A stretch of DNA of 41,635 nucleotides, taken from Ruminococcus sp. UBA5884. Lineage in GTDB: Bacteria > Bacillota > Clostridia > Oscillospirales > Ruminococcaceae. This document shows positions 8,701-16,992 of this stretch, piece after piece (the first letter of the stretch is position 1; every line of letters starts with the position of its first letter). Below the pieces are notes generated by a model. That model had not been told where the DNA came from. It was given only the letters and a program-made list of their open reading frames with translations, and did not search any database. The stretch is from positions 1 through 41,635 of the forward strand of contig DJFA01000057.1 in NCBI GenBank assembly GCA_002431975.1, given 5' to 3'. The translations under genes were made by a program, and so were the position numbers.

Positions 8701-11700
8701 TTTTGTTGTTTCTTACGATATCGAGCAGATGAGCTATCTGTCCGCTGTTTTCAAACATGATTTTTCTGAGTATCTTTATTCTGAAATTTTCAGTTATTTC
8801 AACTGAATCAACATATTTGTTATAGAGTTCGTCAGCATTTTCAGCAGCTTCCTTTATCTGGGCTTCAGCGGATATTCTGCCTTTCATGCGGTAATCAGCA
8901 TAAAAATCCATGCCTCTGTGAAATTCGTTTCTGAATCCGCATATAATCTCCATAAATGAATTTATTTCAGGAATTTTTTCAATAAGAGGATTTCCGCTTA
9001 CGCTCTCATAAAGCTGATTTATAGAGTAGTCATATTCAGAATCATTGTAAAAAACGGCTCTTATAACAGATGCAAGCATACAGTATCCGAAAAATTCGGA
9101 TTCATTTCCGGACTGATTTTCAAATGCACTGAATATTTCACCGGATATATAGCAATGATTTTCTGACGGACTGTCAGCCGCCCAGCTGAATGCATTGTAT
9201 AAAGGAGCAAATTCGCTGTTTATTTCCGATGCAGCTTTGAGATATGTAACTGCACAGTAAAATTTTCCGGCAGCAATCATACTCTTTGTATTTTCAACAA
9301 CTCCACTGAAATCAAGTCCCGTCATCTTCCAGTCATACATATATGATTTATAGCTTTCTGTTTCAATAAATTCTTCATCATCTGACTGGGATTCATCAGC
9401 TTCTTCTGTTTCTGTATCGGGATTTTCAGTATTTTCGGGTTCAGCTGTTTCCGTATCAGGATTTTCAGCATTTACGAGTTCAGCTGTTTCCGTATCAGAA
9501 TTTTCAGTGTTTTCGGATTCAGCTGTTTCTGTATCGGGATTTTCAGCATTTACGAGTTCAGCTGTTTCCGTATCAGAATTTTCAGTGTTTTCGGGTTCAT
9601 CTGTTTCTGTATCAGGATTTTCAGCATTTTCAGATTCATCTGAATCATCTGATTTTTCAGGCAGTTCAGGCAATGCTTTTCTGAGAATATATTCTTCTGT
9701 AACCTGATTTCCTGACATATCAGAATAATTGTCTTCTGAGTCCTGTATGAAAATATTTTCCTTTTCAATAATGTCAGTAAATATCTTTGCATAGCATTCA
9801 GCCCACTGTGAGCCATATATATCGGATATTATCAGAAGAACCGCTTTTTTGTTGCCGTCAAGCTTTCTTTCAAGCCTGTTTCTGAGCATATTTTCACATT
9901 CGCTGAAATAATTATATGAAAATTCCTCTGAAATTACAGGAGCAGCAATAAATATGCGTCTGTCGCCTTCAAATGAGCTGTCATTGAAATTAATGCAGAA
10001 TATTCTTTCAGTTCCGCTCTCATATAAACTGGAATCAAACTTTACAAATCTCTCAAATGAATCAGAACACATTTTAATAAATGAGCTGATTGCCTCAAAG
10101 CATTTTCCGAAACTCATAACAGTCTGGGAATTTATCGTTCCTGTATTATGGACATTCTTATAATTTATCTGAAGGAACTTTGCAACTGTATTCTTACTGA
10201 GCAGATTTCTTCCTGATGATGATGCTGAATAAAGCTTCTGACCAGACAGACTTTCACATGATATTCTGTTGAGTATTCCGTATTCACACATAAAGCCTAT
10301 TACCGTCTTAAAGAAATTGCTGGTTATTGCCGGAGATTTTTTCAGTGAAGATGATGAGATGAACTGCATTTCAAGCATAGCCTTATCAACTATATCCATT
10401 ACTGAAATCATATGCATTATTTTGATAAATCCGGCTTCAGAATTTACACTTTTTCCGCATTTTTTCTTTAAATCGGATATAAATGATTTAGGTGAAAGAG
10501 ATTTGTTTTTGCTTATGCTTTCCTCAGAAAATTTTGTATCTGTATATTCCGGCTGAATACCGAGCTTTTCAGGGTCAGGACATATAAACAGATTTTTTTC
10601 AGGTTCAGCGATGACTGTTTCCGTCTTTTGGGTCTGTTTTTCAGGTTTGCAGGCTGGTTTTTCGGGAACAGTCTGTTGTTTTTCGGGTATAATTTCAGAT
10701 TCATATACCGGCTGGAGAACAGGTGCAGGTTCAGTATTTTCCGGCTGAACTGCTTGAGCTTCCTCAGATTTTTTTATTTCGTCAAGACATATTCTGATAA
10801 AGGGTTCTATTTTTGAGCTTTGTATTTCCCTGTATCTGGCATTATCAGCATATTCCATTTCAGCAGAGCTTTTTTCTTTGACTTCAATCCACTGCATACA
10901 GGCATCATATGCTTTTTCAAAATCGTTCTTTTCAAGGAATATCTTTATTTTCTTTGATATATGATGAAGTTTTTCAGATGGTCTTGCATTTTCGGAACTG
11001 ATAAGCTTTTCAATATAGTCAAGAACCTTGTCAGTTTTCTTGAGTTTTTCATATGCATCTATGAATGAAATGCAGAGTTTCGGCATATCATGAACATATC
11101 TGCTGTATTTGTTGAGATTGGTTAATGCATTGTTGATATTCATTCTTTCATCGCTGATATTTGCAAGTGACATATAGCAGTGTGTCACCTCAAGCACAGC
11201 CTTTTCCTTTTCAGCATCAGATGAATATTCAGACAGCACAGGCGATACAAATACAGCATGATAACACTGTATTGCAAGGCTGTATTTTTTTCGTGCAAAA
11301 TATTTTTTTCCACGCTCAAGCATTTCAGACGAATTAAGGTCTGATTCTTTGATGGAAACAGCATTTTTATTGTCATATGATTCAAATATTACCTCAACCG
11401 GCAGCAAAGTGCTGTCCTTGAGTTTGTTTTTAAGCTCCTGCTGTATAATTTCCTTATTTTCAAAATTATATACTTTTTTTGAATATGAGTGGATTATTCC
11501 TGAAAATGAACCTGCATTTACAGTCATTATATATCCATAGTTTATATTGTCATTTTCAGGCGGTGCTGATTTATTCTCAATGATTTTATTCTCAGAAGCA
11601 ATTTTTTCCTCTGATATACCTTTTCTGAATATCATGTAATCCATGCATTTTTTCATAACTTCACTGTCATCAGAAAGCACAAATATTTCAGGACGATTTT

Positions 11701-12592
11701 CAGCAGCCGAGGCATATGCGGAAAAATCATCACATTCAAGGCATGAATACACAAGAATATATATCATATTCTTTATACTCTGTTCATCATTTCCCGTATA
11801 TTCTTCAAGATAATCAGAGGCATACCCGGCTGCCTGCCTGTATTTTCTGTCATAGTATGCATATAAAGCGGCACTGTACCAGTCGGATACAGCTGAAAAT
11901 TCTGAAACTGCACCCTCATAGTCGCCTGAATATGCCATCATATATGCACATAATCTGTGAATGCGTTCATCAGTTTCATCTATTCCATATTCATAGTCAT
12001 AATTCTGATAGATATAGTCAACAAGATTTGAGGCTGCCTGACTGCATCTTTCATTTTCATGCACTCTGACTCCGTTTGTAAAGCTGTTGTAATATTTATT
12101 TATATCATTCTTTAACTCTTTTGGAATTGAATCATATATATCTCTTATATCAGCTTCTGTTATCTGCACAACTGATATATAATTATCCTCAGACAGAAAA
12201 CCGAAATCATAAACTTCTTCATCAGGAGCTGTTTCCTGTGCCTGAGTATAATCCTGAATTTTCTCTGATTCCTGCGGTTCATCATGATAATTATAGTTTT
12301 CAGGTATCTGCTGTTCATCGGGACAAATCTGCTTTACCGAAATTTCCGGTTCATCAGAACATACTGACTTTTTTTCAATAATTGCTGAAGATGACTTCTT
12401 TTTTATTTTAAGAGAAACAATATCACTGTAATCAACTATAAGAAATTCATCTTTTTTATTTTTTATCTCCAGTGATTTTTTATTGTCATTTTCTGTAACT
12501 ATCCCTGAAAATCTCCTGTAATTTCCATAAACAATTGTAACAGGTGCATTGTTTTCAAGGCTCATAAGCCGCTTTAGTTTAAGACTTTTCAT
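5741..12592 (-). CDS. Giant multidomain STAND-like ATPase, 2283 residues
   Basis: Not recognised as a characterised protein. From the N-terminus: an Sm/SH3-like beta segment (about 17-65); helical TPR-like repeats (150-300); a cold-shock-like segment (350-418, including GIIHSYSKKVYNF); more TPR-like helices (420-600); a Pro/Glu-rich linker (600-680); a winged-helix-like region (695-810) and an alpha/beta segment (870-960); an acidic 13-residue repeat (985-1062); a long helical region (1085-1700); an alpha/beta segment before the ATPase (1760-1890); a P-loop ATPase beginning MGREYEL with Walker A GGRQLGKS (Lys1927) and Walker B LLLMLDEAD (Asp2010, Glu2011); and a C-terminal winged-helix-like tail. 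The ATPase resembles STAND/archaeal-type NTPases of signalling and defence proteins. The start has a GGAAAGGAA ribosome site and sits about 60 bases below a perfect consensus promoter. Domain names other than the P-loop are by eye. Many short frames inside this gene are shadows. Confidence 0.75.
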   Translation of the reverse strand: MKSLKLKRLMSLENNAPVTIVYGNYRRFSGIVTENDNKKSLEIKNKKDEFLIVDYSDIVSLKIKKKSSSAIIEKKSVCSDEPEISVKQICPDEQQIPENYNYHDEPQESEKIQDYTQAQETAPDEEVYDFGFLSEDNYISVVQITEADIRDIYDSIPKELKNDINKYYNSFTNGVRVHENERCSQAASNLVDYIYQNYDYEYGIDETDERIHRLCAYMMAYSGDYEGAVSEFSAVSDWYSAALYAYYDRKYRQAAGYASDYLEEYTGNDEQSIKNMIYILVYSCLECDDFSAYASAAENRPEIFVLSDDSEVMKKCMDYMIFRKGISEEKIASENKIIENKSAPPENDNINYGYIMTVNAGSFSGIIHSYSKKVYNFENKEIIQQELKNKLKDSTLLPVEVIFESYDNKNAVSIKESDLNSSEMLERGKKYFARKKYSLAIQCYHAVFVSPVLSEYSSDAEKEKAVLEVTHCYMSLANISDERMNINNALTNLNKYSRYVHDMPKLCISFIDAYEKLKKTDKVLDYIEKLISSENARPSEKLHHISKKIKIFLEKNDFEKAYDACMQWIEVKEKSSAEMEYADNARYREIQSSKIEPFIRICLDEIKKSEEAQAVQPENTEPAPVLQPVYESEIIPEKQQTVPEKPACKPEKQTQKTETVIAEPEKNLFICPDPEKLGIQPEYTDTKFSEESISKNKSLSPKSFISDLKKKCGKSVNSEAGFIKIMHMISVMDIVDKAMLEMQFISSSSLKKSPAITSNFFKTVIGFMCEYGILNRISCESLSGQKLYSASSSGRNLLSKNTVAKFLQINYKNVHNTGTINSQTVMSFGKCFEAISSFIKMCSDSFERFVKFDSSLYESGTERIFCINFNDSSFEGDRRIFIAAPVISEEFSYNYFSECENMLRNRLERKLDGNKKAVLLIISDIYGSQWAECYAKIFTDIIEKENIFIQDSEDNYSDMSGNQVTEEYILRKALPELPEKSDDSDESENAENPDTETDEPENTENSDTETAELVNAENPDTETAESENTENSDTETAELVNAENPDTETAEPENTENPDTETEEADESQSDDEEFIETESYKSYMYDWKMTGLDFSGVVENTKSMIAAGKFYCAVTYLKAASEINSEFAPLYNAFSWAADSPSENHCYISGEIFSAFENQSGNESEFFGYCMLASVIRAVFYNDSEYDYSINQLYESVSGNPLIEKIPEINSFMEIICGFRNEFHRGMDFYADYRMKGRISAEAQIKEAAENADELYNKYVDSVEITENFRIKILRKIMFENSGQIAHLLDIVRNNKKESASEAEQFLTDKIIRRNSSVTVSAIDDRRIEEYVDEMWAEAGRLMKTEYHRHTIASSDFMGSKRRNITVAISKIAKVLCEWLSLVRMSADDNDSARIGYSRQHDELINLCSTVIDKTDEHESGRGIELINNVMRDIRSRLNGSYDKKSRRYYFIDFLRNDFVTLDENGIPDTSSSFCLLPEFNIMERIYRHFTSEQKNFDERLSEIFSRETKYNDYGSAKFIDEYLEYIGSSCQNRSFIDDIGQYCIYSENMADINRENFIGDLELAQSYGQIYSPENKKDTMLLMSEIWYRKSCETKNFGFFTKLIGNFRKLIRDDADKHSERLRNQLDDIRKIDGVSDDDINKIEALISKQNFTVAEDHMNRIHNGEKLSDDSLNLEGIEYLREFWHEYRVNYDICANSGKSLKSLVAKQPVHNKDSKARQELIDNWLSNGGSTNETQIKNLVEKLGWKNCTVKRESSQIYKVYPEKPQNGRKINYKHPIAAFGSSAQQNGFRVVCIAGIYDCRRLIDKFHEIGCSNHTLVFLDCAVTDPERRALAKEIKKDIALSKTFAVVDRVVLMYLANHYSENNISRMLMAVTMPFSYYQPYVIDSSKVMPAEIFMGREYELNKIESPEGVNIIYGGRQLGKSALLKMARNDVDHDENGDRAVYVDIHKLGIEAAAGKISGELMINGILDKVYDNWNDLAFALKARLAKNPSDEDYIPYLLLMLDEADTFIKDCGNHEYEPLALLKDIQSIGTDRFKFVVAGLRDIVRFDREIALGNNSVITHLRAITIKSFEYKEARELLTLPLSYMGICFPDSEMISLILATTNYFPGLIQLYCAKLLETLRGKDYAYYIENECPPYIVTEKHIKKVLTDKEFNSQIKEKFEITLRSDECPGEEENGYHYYLIALLISYLCYDSSECSDSGYTAEDIGRVADAFEINKISMLGTDKLVTILDELCSLNILRRTDAGKYHFKRDSFLAMMGKNSSDIENKLMEYIGK
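9405..9638 (-). repeat. 39-base in-frame tandem repeat encoding an acidic linker
   Basis: Six consecutive 39-base units start at 9405, 9444, 9483, 9522, 9561 and 9600, encoding 13-residue repeats such as ELVNAENPDTETA and ESENTENSDTETA. The two types alternate, giving a 78-base higher-order period. The length is a multiple of three, so copy-number change keeps the frame. It forms a flexible Glu/Asp/Thr linker in the giant ATPase. Confidence 0.93.
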
Positions 12593-12661
12593 ATAATATT
12601 TTTCCTTTCCGTAATTTTATATAAAATAATCCATTTTGCACAGATAAATTATATTAAATAT

Positions 12662-12690
12662 ATTATAATGTTTTATTAAATATATGTCAA
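12662..12690 (-). promoter_or_regulatory. Perfect consensus promoter of the ATPase/HEPN operon
   Basis: On the minus strand TTGACA (12685-12690), a 17-base spacer, then TATAAT (12662-12667): no mismatch to the vegetative consensus. The predicted leader is about 60 bases and AT-rich. I saw no obvious operator palindrome next to it, which suggests constitutive expression. Confidence 0.85.
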
Positions 12691-12702
12691 TATTTAATAG
12701 CA

Positions 12703-12750
12703 TAAAAAAATAAGACTGAAAGTTTTTTAATAAACTTCCGGTCTTATTTT
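12703..12750 (-). terminator. Intrinsic terminator downstream of clpC
   Basis: Read on the minus strand, AATAAGACCGGAAG pairs with CTTTCAGTCTTATT (two mismatched pairs) around a 12-base loop and is followed by seven T. Mobile element C is inserted between this hairpin and the clpC stop codon, so the terminator now sits about 190 bases from the gene. Confidence 0.8.
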
Positions 12751-12920
12751 AACGCCAATTCGATAGTTATTTTCTGTAATTCATTCATCTGAAATTCAGA
12801 TTAAATAATATGCAAATTTGATTTGTAGGGGCGACCATTGGTCGCCCGTTGGGGTATTCTGTAAACCGAGCGGGCGACAAATGGTCGCCCCTACAGAAAT
12901 AATTCATCGAATTTGCGTTA
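12749..12920. mobile_element. REPIN/MITE-like element, copy C (composite)
   Basis: Begins TTAACGCCAATTCGATAG on the flank of the clpC terminator and ends CATCGAATTTGCGTTA. Two facing GTAG-headed hairpins occupy 12825-12847 and 12871-12894; the second has one mismatched pair (GGGCGACA-AAT-GGTCGCCC). Between the left end and the first hairpin is a second internal terminus (TATGCAAATTTGAT at 12810-12823), so this looks like one copy inserted in or recombined with a shorter one. The segment ATTCATTCATCTGAAATT is shared with copy D. Confidence 0.82.
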
Positions 12921-12940
12921 TATTAAAATAAAAAAATATT

Positions 12941-15316
12941 CTATGCCTTTTCAAACTGGCTGAGCATAATTTTTATATGATTGTTTTCCATGGTAAGTCT
13001 TGCAGCATCTCCTGATTTAAGTTCATTGGCTATAATTTTTCTTGAAAGTTCAGTTTCAACCTCATCAGTAATTTTTCTTCGCAGAGGTCTTGCACCATAA
13101 TGTTCCGCATCTTTTACCGAGGCAAGAAAATCAACTGCCGTACTGTCATATTTAAGGGAAATACCAAGTTTTCCAGCACGTTCTGAGAGTTCATCAAGCA
13201 GCTTTACTGTAATTTCCCTGAGTTCATTTCTGTCAAGGCTTTTGAAAATAATAGTTTTATCAAGTCTGTTTATAAATTCCGGCTTGAAAAATTTCTTTAC
13301 TTCAGCCATAATTCTTGATTTATTTATTTCATCATCATTCTGAACTCCGAATCCGACCTGTTTTTTATCGGTAATGAGTTCAGCACCTATATTTGAAGTC
13401 ATTATTATAAGAGTATTCCTGAAATCAACTTTTCTGCCCTGAGAATCTGTAAGAGTACCGTCCTCCATTATCTGGAGCAGTATATTCATCACATCATGAT
13501 GAGCCTTTTCAACTTCATCAAAAAGTATCACCGAATAAGGTTTTCTGCGGATTTTTTCAGTAAGCTGTCCCCCGTCATCAAATCCCACATATCCGGGAGG
13601 CGAACCTATAAGCTTTGAAACTGAATGTCTTTCCATAAATTCCGACATATCAAGCCTTATAAGGTTATCCTCTGTATCAAAAAGACATTCTGCAAGAGCC
13701 TTTGAAAGTTCAGTTTTTCCGACTCCCGTAGGGCCAAGAAACAGAAATGAACCTACCGGTCTTCTGTCATCACGCAGACCCGACCTGCCACGCCTTACCG
13801 CTGATGATACAGCATTTACGGCTTCATTCTGTCCGACAACACGCTTATGGACAGCAGCTTCCATTTCAATAAGTTTTCTGCCTTCCTCCTTGTTTACCTG
13901 ACATACAGGTATTCCCGTCCACAGTGATATGACTCCGGTTATATCGTCCATTGTAACGTTTATGCTTTCCTGATGTAAGGAATCTGAACGTATATTATTT
14001 TTTTCAATGGCTTTTTTAAGAGTTTCAATAGTCATTCTCTCATTTCCTGTATTGAATTTTCTGAAAGATGACGATTTTTTCTGTCTTGCCGCATTGAGTC
14101 TTGCATGGGAACAGGCTTCATCTATTATATCTATAGCCTTGTCAGGGAGATATCTGTCATGGATATATCTCACTGAAAGACTTACAGTATTTTTTATTAT
14201 CTTATCGCTTATTCTTACATTATGAAAATTCTCATAATTTTCACGCAGACCTTTCAATATATCAATACATTCATTTTCATCAGGTTCTTCTATATAAACA
14301 GGCTGAAAACGCCTTTCAAGAGCAGAATCCTTTTCAATATGATGACGGTATTCCTCAAGGGTAGTAGCTCCTATTATCTGTATTTCACCTCTTGCAAGCT
14401 GAGGCTTTAATATATTTGCCGCATCAATAGCACCCTCTGCCGCACCAGCACCTACTATTGTATGGATTTCATCAATAAACAGGATTATATTTCCGGCTCT
14501 TACGACCTCCTCAATACAATTTTTTATTCTTTCCTCAAAATCGCCCCTGTATTTTGCTCCGGCAAGCATTGAGGTTATATCAAGGGAAAATATGCGTTTG
14601 TCACGGATATTTTCAGGTACTTCACCTTTCATGAGCAGCTGTGCAAGACCCTCTACTACCGCAGTTTTTCCGACTCCAGCCTCACCTACAAGACAAGGAT
14701 TGTTCTTTGTGCGTCTGGAAATTATCTGGACTATGCGTTCAGTTTCTTTTTTTCTGCCGATTACAGGGTCAAAGACGCATTCGCTGTATGCATCAGTCAT
14801 ATTTCTTGCATATTTGGACAAAACCGGAAACTGTTTCATATCAGGCTGACTTATAGGCGACATGATTCCGCCCGCATCATTTGCATAAATGCCGACACAT
14901 TCACTGTAAAGCTTGTTGAGATTGAGTCCCATTGACCTGAGCATTGATGAACCGCTGCAGTTCGGCTCTTTAAGCAGTGACATAAGAATATGCTCCGTTC
15001 CTATATAGCGTGTACCCATAGAACGTGATGCTGATGATGAATCAGTAAGGATTCTGCTGAGTGCAGGCGTTATGCATTCATAATCAAGCTTTGTGGGTTC
15101 ACCCTTTCCCACCATTGAAATTATTTTTTCAAGCATAATCTTCTCAGTAACTTTATTTGTTTTAAGAATTGTTGAAGCAACATTTCCGCCCTCCTTGAGC
15201 ATACCGAGGAGCATATGTTCACTTCCGACATAAGTATGACCGAGCAGACGTGCGGAGCTTACAGCATTATTGAGAGATGCAAGTGCTTTTTTCGTAAAAA
15301 CTTCAAGATTAAACAT
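12941..15316 (-). CDS. clpC: ClpC-type AAA+ unfoldase with shortened middle domain
   Basis: Hsp100 unfoldase that feeds proteins to ClpP. The 791-residue protein has a double Clp N-domain (about 1-145), a D1 ATPase with GEAGVGKT (Lys217) and FIDEIHTIVGAG, and a D2 ATPase with GPTGVGKT (Lys534), ILFDEVEKAH and SPPGYVGFDDGG. A VGFG tripeptide-type loop in D2 (QVGFGVQ) fits the ClpP-docking loop, so it should work with ClpP rather than as a ClpB disaggregase. The segment between D1 and D2 is short and I see no clear UVR motif, so adaptor control may differ from Bacillus ClpC. A GGTGGGG site precedes the ATG. I found no convincing CtsR box or CIRCE element upstream. The gene is terminated separately from the downstream ATPase/HEPN operon. 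Confidence 0.9.
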   Translation of the reverse strand: MFNLEVFTKKALASLNNAVSSARLLGHTYVGSEHMLLGMLKEGGNVASTILKTNKVTEKIMLEKIISMVGKGEPTKLDYECITPALSRILTDSSSASRSMGTRYIGTEHILMSLLKEPNCSGSSMLRSMGLNLNKLYSECVGIYANDAGGIMSPISQPDMKQFPVLSKYARNMTDAYSECVFDPVIGRKKETERIVQIISRRTKNNPCLVGEAGVGKTAVVEGLAQLLMKGEVPENIRDKRIFSLDITSMLAGAKYRGDFEERIKNCIEEVVRAGNIILFIDEIHTIVGAGAAEGAIDAANILKPQLARGEIQIIGATTLEEYRHHIEKDSALERRFQPVYIEEPDENECIDILKGLRENYENFHNVRISDKIIKNTVSLSVRYIHDRYLPDKAIDIIDEACSHARLNAARQKKSSSFRKFNTGNERMTIETLKKAIEKNNIRSDSLHQESINVTMDDITGVISLWTGIPVCQVNKEEGRKLIEMEAAVHKRVVGQNEAVNAVSSAVRRGRSGLRDDRRPVGSFLFLGPTGVGKTELSKALAECLFDTEDNLIRLDMSEFMERHSVSKLIGSPPGYVGFDDGGQLTEKIRRKPYSVILFDEVEKAHHDVMNILLQIMEDGTLTDSQGRKVDFRNTLIIMTSNIGAELITDKKQVGFGVQNDDEINKSRIMAEVKKFFKPEFINRLDKTIIFKSLDRNELREITVKLLDELSERAGKLGISLKYDSTAVDFLASVKDAEHYGARPLRRKITDEVETELSRKIIANELKSGDAARLTMENNHIKIMLSQFEKA

Positions 15317-15402
15317 AAAACCCCACCATTCACAATGTTAAAATATATCCATAGTTAATAGTATGCCATATGTTCAATGAAATAATTGTCATAATATGTT
15401 AA

Positions 15403-16266
15403 TCAATAAATAATATCTTCTTTTCCCTCAATATACATATAGTCAATTGCTCCTGAAAGTATCTTTTCAGTCATTCCATCAATGTAGAGCAGTTCATACG
15501 GGTGACTGAAATACTGTATCTTTTCCCTGAATTCAACTATTTTGTAAGCCATCTCCTCATCAATTCCCGGGAGCTTCATAAAATCCTCTGCTGTGGCTGA
15601 ATTAAGTTCAACCATAGGTATTTCAGTATCCTCCGGAAATGTTTCTTCAACAGGCGGCTGAGTCTGTTCCTCATCTAAAATATCATTGTTGTTATTGTCA
15701 TCATGTGAATTATCATCAGGGGTATTGTAATCCTCCTGATAATCGTTGCCGTCATTATTCTGAGGTTCATCAGCAAAGCCTGTATCGCCCTCAACATAAA
15801 GAAAGGAACGGAATTTTTCAAGCTTTGCCTCGCCTATTCCGTTTATCTCGATAAGCTGGCTGACTGAAGCAAAACCGCCGTTCCTCTCCCTGTATTCAAT
15901 TATTTTGTCAGCAGTAGATTCACCTATTCCGTCTATCAGCATAAGTTCATCTCTGGACGCAGTATTTAAATTTATCGGAAAAGATATATCCTGAATAATT
16001 TCAGAAAATTCTGTTTCATCAGATGATACAGATGTTATTTCTGAAACTGTTTTCTTTTCAGATACAGAAACAGCAGTCAGGATTTCAGATTCATCAGAAG
16101 CTGTGCTGACTGATTGTGAAACGGCTGAAACAGTATATGCAGAGGCAGCCGGAAATGTCACAACTGCCGGAATTTCAGCCGGTTTTTCATCATCGGCAAG
16201 TATTATCCCTACAAAAACGAGTACAAGTGCCGACAGTGAAAAATATATAATTTTCTTTATGTCCAT
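15403..16266 (-). CDS. Membrane-anchored protein with two helix-hairpin-helix (ComEA-like) domains
   Basis: Probably binds DNA outside the membrane. Residues 5-25 form a hydrophobic anchor or signal (IIYFSLSALVLVFVGIILA). After a Ser/Thr/Val-rich stretch come two ComEA-type domains: one at about 96-158 (INLNTASRDELMLIDGIGE... SQLIEINGIGEAKLEKF) and a more diverged one at about 219-285 (VELNSATAEDFMKLPGID... YIDGMTEKILSGAI). They are joined by an Asp/Asn-rich linker of about 55 residues. Typical ComEA has one such domain in about 200 residues, so this is a duplicated form. The classical comEB/comEC neighbours are absent. A GGGAATG ribosome site precedes the ATG. A role in DNA uptake is plausible, and pseudopilin genes occur 12 kb away, but this is inference. 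Confidence 0.75.
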   Translation of the reverse strand: MDIKKIIYFSLSALVLVFVGIILADDEKPAEIPAVVTFPAASAYTVSAVSQSVSTASDESEILTAVSVSEKKTVSEITSVSSDETEFSEIIQDISFPINLNTASRDELMLIDGIGESTADKIIEYRERNGGFASVSQLIEINGIGEAKLEKFRSFLYVEGDTGFADEPQNNDGNDYQEDYNTPDDNSHDDNNNNDILDEEQTQPPVEETFPEDTEIPMVELNSATAEDFMKLPGIDEEMAYKIVEFREKIQYFSHPYELLYIDGMTEKILSGAIDYMYIEGKEDIIY

Positions 16267-16313
16267 TTTACATTCCCGTTATGTCACAAAATTACGTCAT
16301 TTTTCTCTGTATA

Positions 16314-16742
16314 TCAGAGATTTATAGTCATTGTTATGGTAGTTCCGAGTCCAAGCTTTGTTTCAACTTCCATTGTATCGGACATTGATTTCATATTTGA
16401 AAAGCCCATTCCCGCACCGAAACCTTTTGATATCACGCCGCTGTCTGAAATAGTCGAATATCCTGACTGCATGGCAAGGTCAACATCAGCTATTCCGGGG
16501 CCGTTGTCGGCAAGAACCATTTTTATACAGCTGTCAGATATGGTAACATCTATCAGTCCGCCGTTTGCGTGTATCATCATATTTATTTCACCCTCATAGA
16601 CAGCAAGAACTGCCCTCCTGATTTTTTCGGGGTCTATATTCATTTCTGTAAGTTTTTTCTTCAAATCCTGTGAAACATTTCCTGCATTTTCAAAATCAGA
16701 GGAATTGACCATATATTTAAGTTCAGTCATTGCATGAATCAT
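16314..16742 (-). CDS. Small GHKL ATPase, anti-sigma-factor/serine-kinase-like
   Basis: Cytoplasmic ATP-binding protein of the SpoIIAB/RsbW-like histidine-kinase-fold group. It shows the N-box (YEGEINMMIHA), G1 box (DNGPGI) and G2 box (GFGAGMGFSNMKSM), followed by a terminal LGLGTTITMTI strand. There is no sensor, dimerisation or receiver domain, so it is not a two-component kinase. It is divergent from, and adjacent to, the hydrogenase operon. Similar small ATPases are often found beside clostridial hydrogenase/NuoE genes, but their role is not settled. The open frame reaches a TTG at 16772; I prefer the ATG at 16742 (MIHAMTELKY) or the ATG at 16730 because AGAAAGG lies just upstream, and the spacing does not decide between them. 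Confidence 0.75.
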   Translation of the reverse strand: MIHAMTELKYMVNSSDFENAGNVSQDLKKKLTEMNIDPEKIRRAVLAVYEGEINMMIHANGGLIDVTISDSCIKMVLADNGPGIADVDLAMQSGYSTISDSGVISKGFGAGMGFSNMKSMSDTMEVETKLGLGTTITMTINL

Positions 16743-16823
16743 CTGCCTTTCTGTGAAATACAACCAAAACAAATCCGGTTTTAAGTAATGATATTATAGC
16801 ATATATTTAATTTTTTATCAATA

Positions 16824-16838
16824 GATATTGTCAATATC
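16824..16838. promoter_or_regulatory. Perfect 15-base palindrome, possible operator
   Basis: GATATTG-T-CAATATC lies in the divergent region between the GHKL ATPase gene and hydC. It overlaps TTGTCAATATCAACAA, which only loosely recalls a Rex redox-sensor site and is two bases too short for the usual form. TTGTCAA recurs at 16894-16900. Which regulator binds, if any, cannot be told from sequence. Confidence 0.35.
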
Positions 16839-16992
16839 AACAAAATTTTATTAAAAACCATTGATTTCCTTTCAAAAAAGATTGTTATACTTTTGTCAAA
16901 TATAATATACTTAATTAGTGTATTTTGTGCAATATGCTCAATTTACCGGAAATATGTTAGTGAAAATATTTGTAGATTTTTGTTTCAATTCA

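Noticed and set aside
9507..9707. Plus-strand serine-rich open frame
   Set aside because: It is the antisense of the 39-base acidic repeat; its regularity comes from the minus-strand coding sequence, and it has no ribosome site.
11716..12069. Plus-strand open frame of 117 codons inside the giant ATPase gene
   Set aside because: His/Ser-rich antisense shadow with no ribosome site or domain sense; the minus-strand frame is continuous.
15317..15402. CtsR or CIRCE heat-shock operator before clpC
   Set aside because: No direct heptad repeats or CIRCE-like inverted repeat could be found, and no convincing promoter could be fixed.
16828..16843. Rex redox-repressor site upstream of the hydrogenase operon
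   Set aside because: TTGTCAATATCAACAA is two bases shorter than the usual TTGTTAA-n4-TTAACAA and its halves do not match; kept only as an unspecified palindrome.
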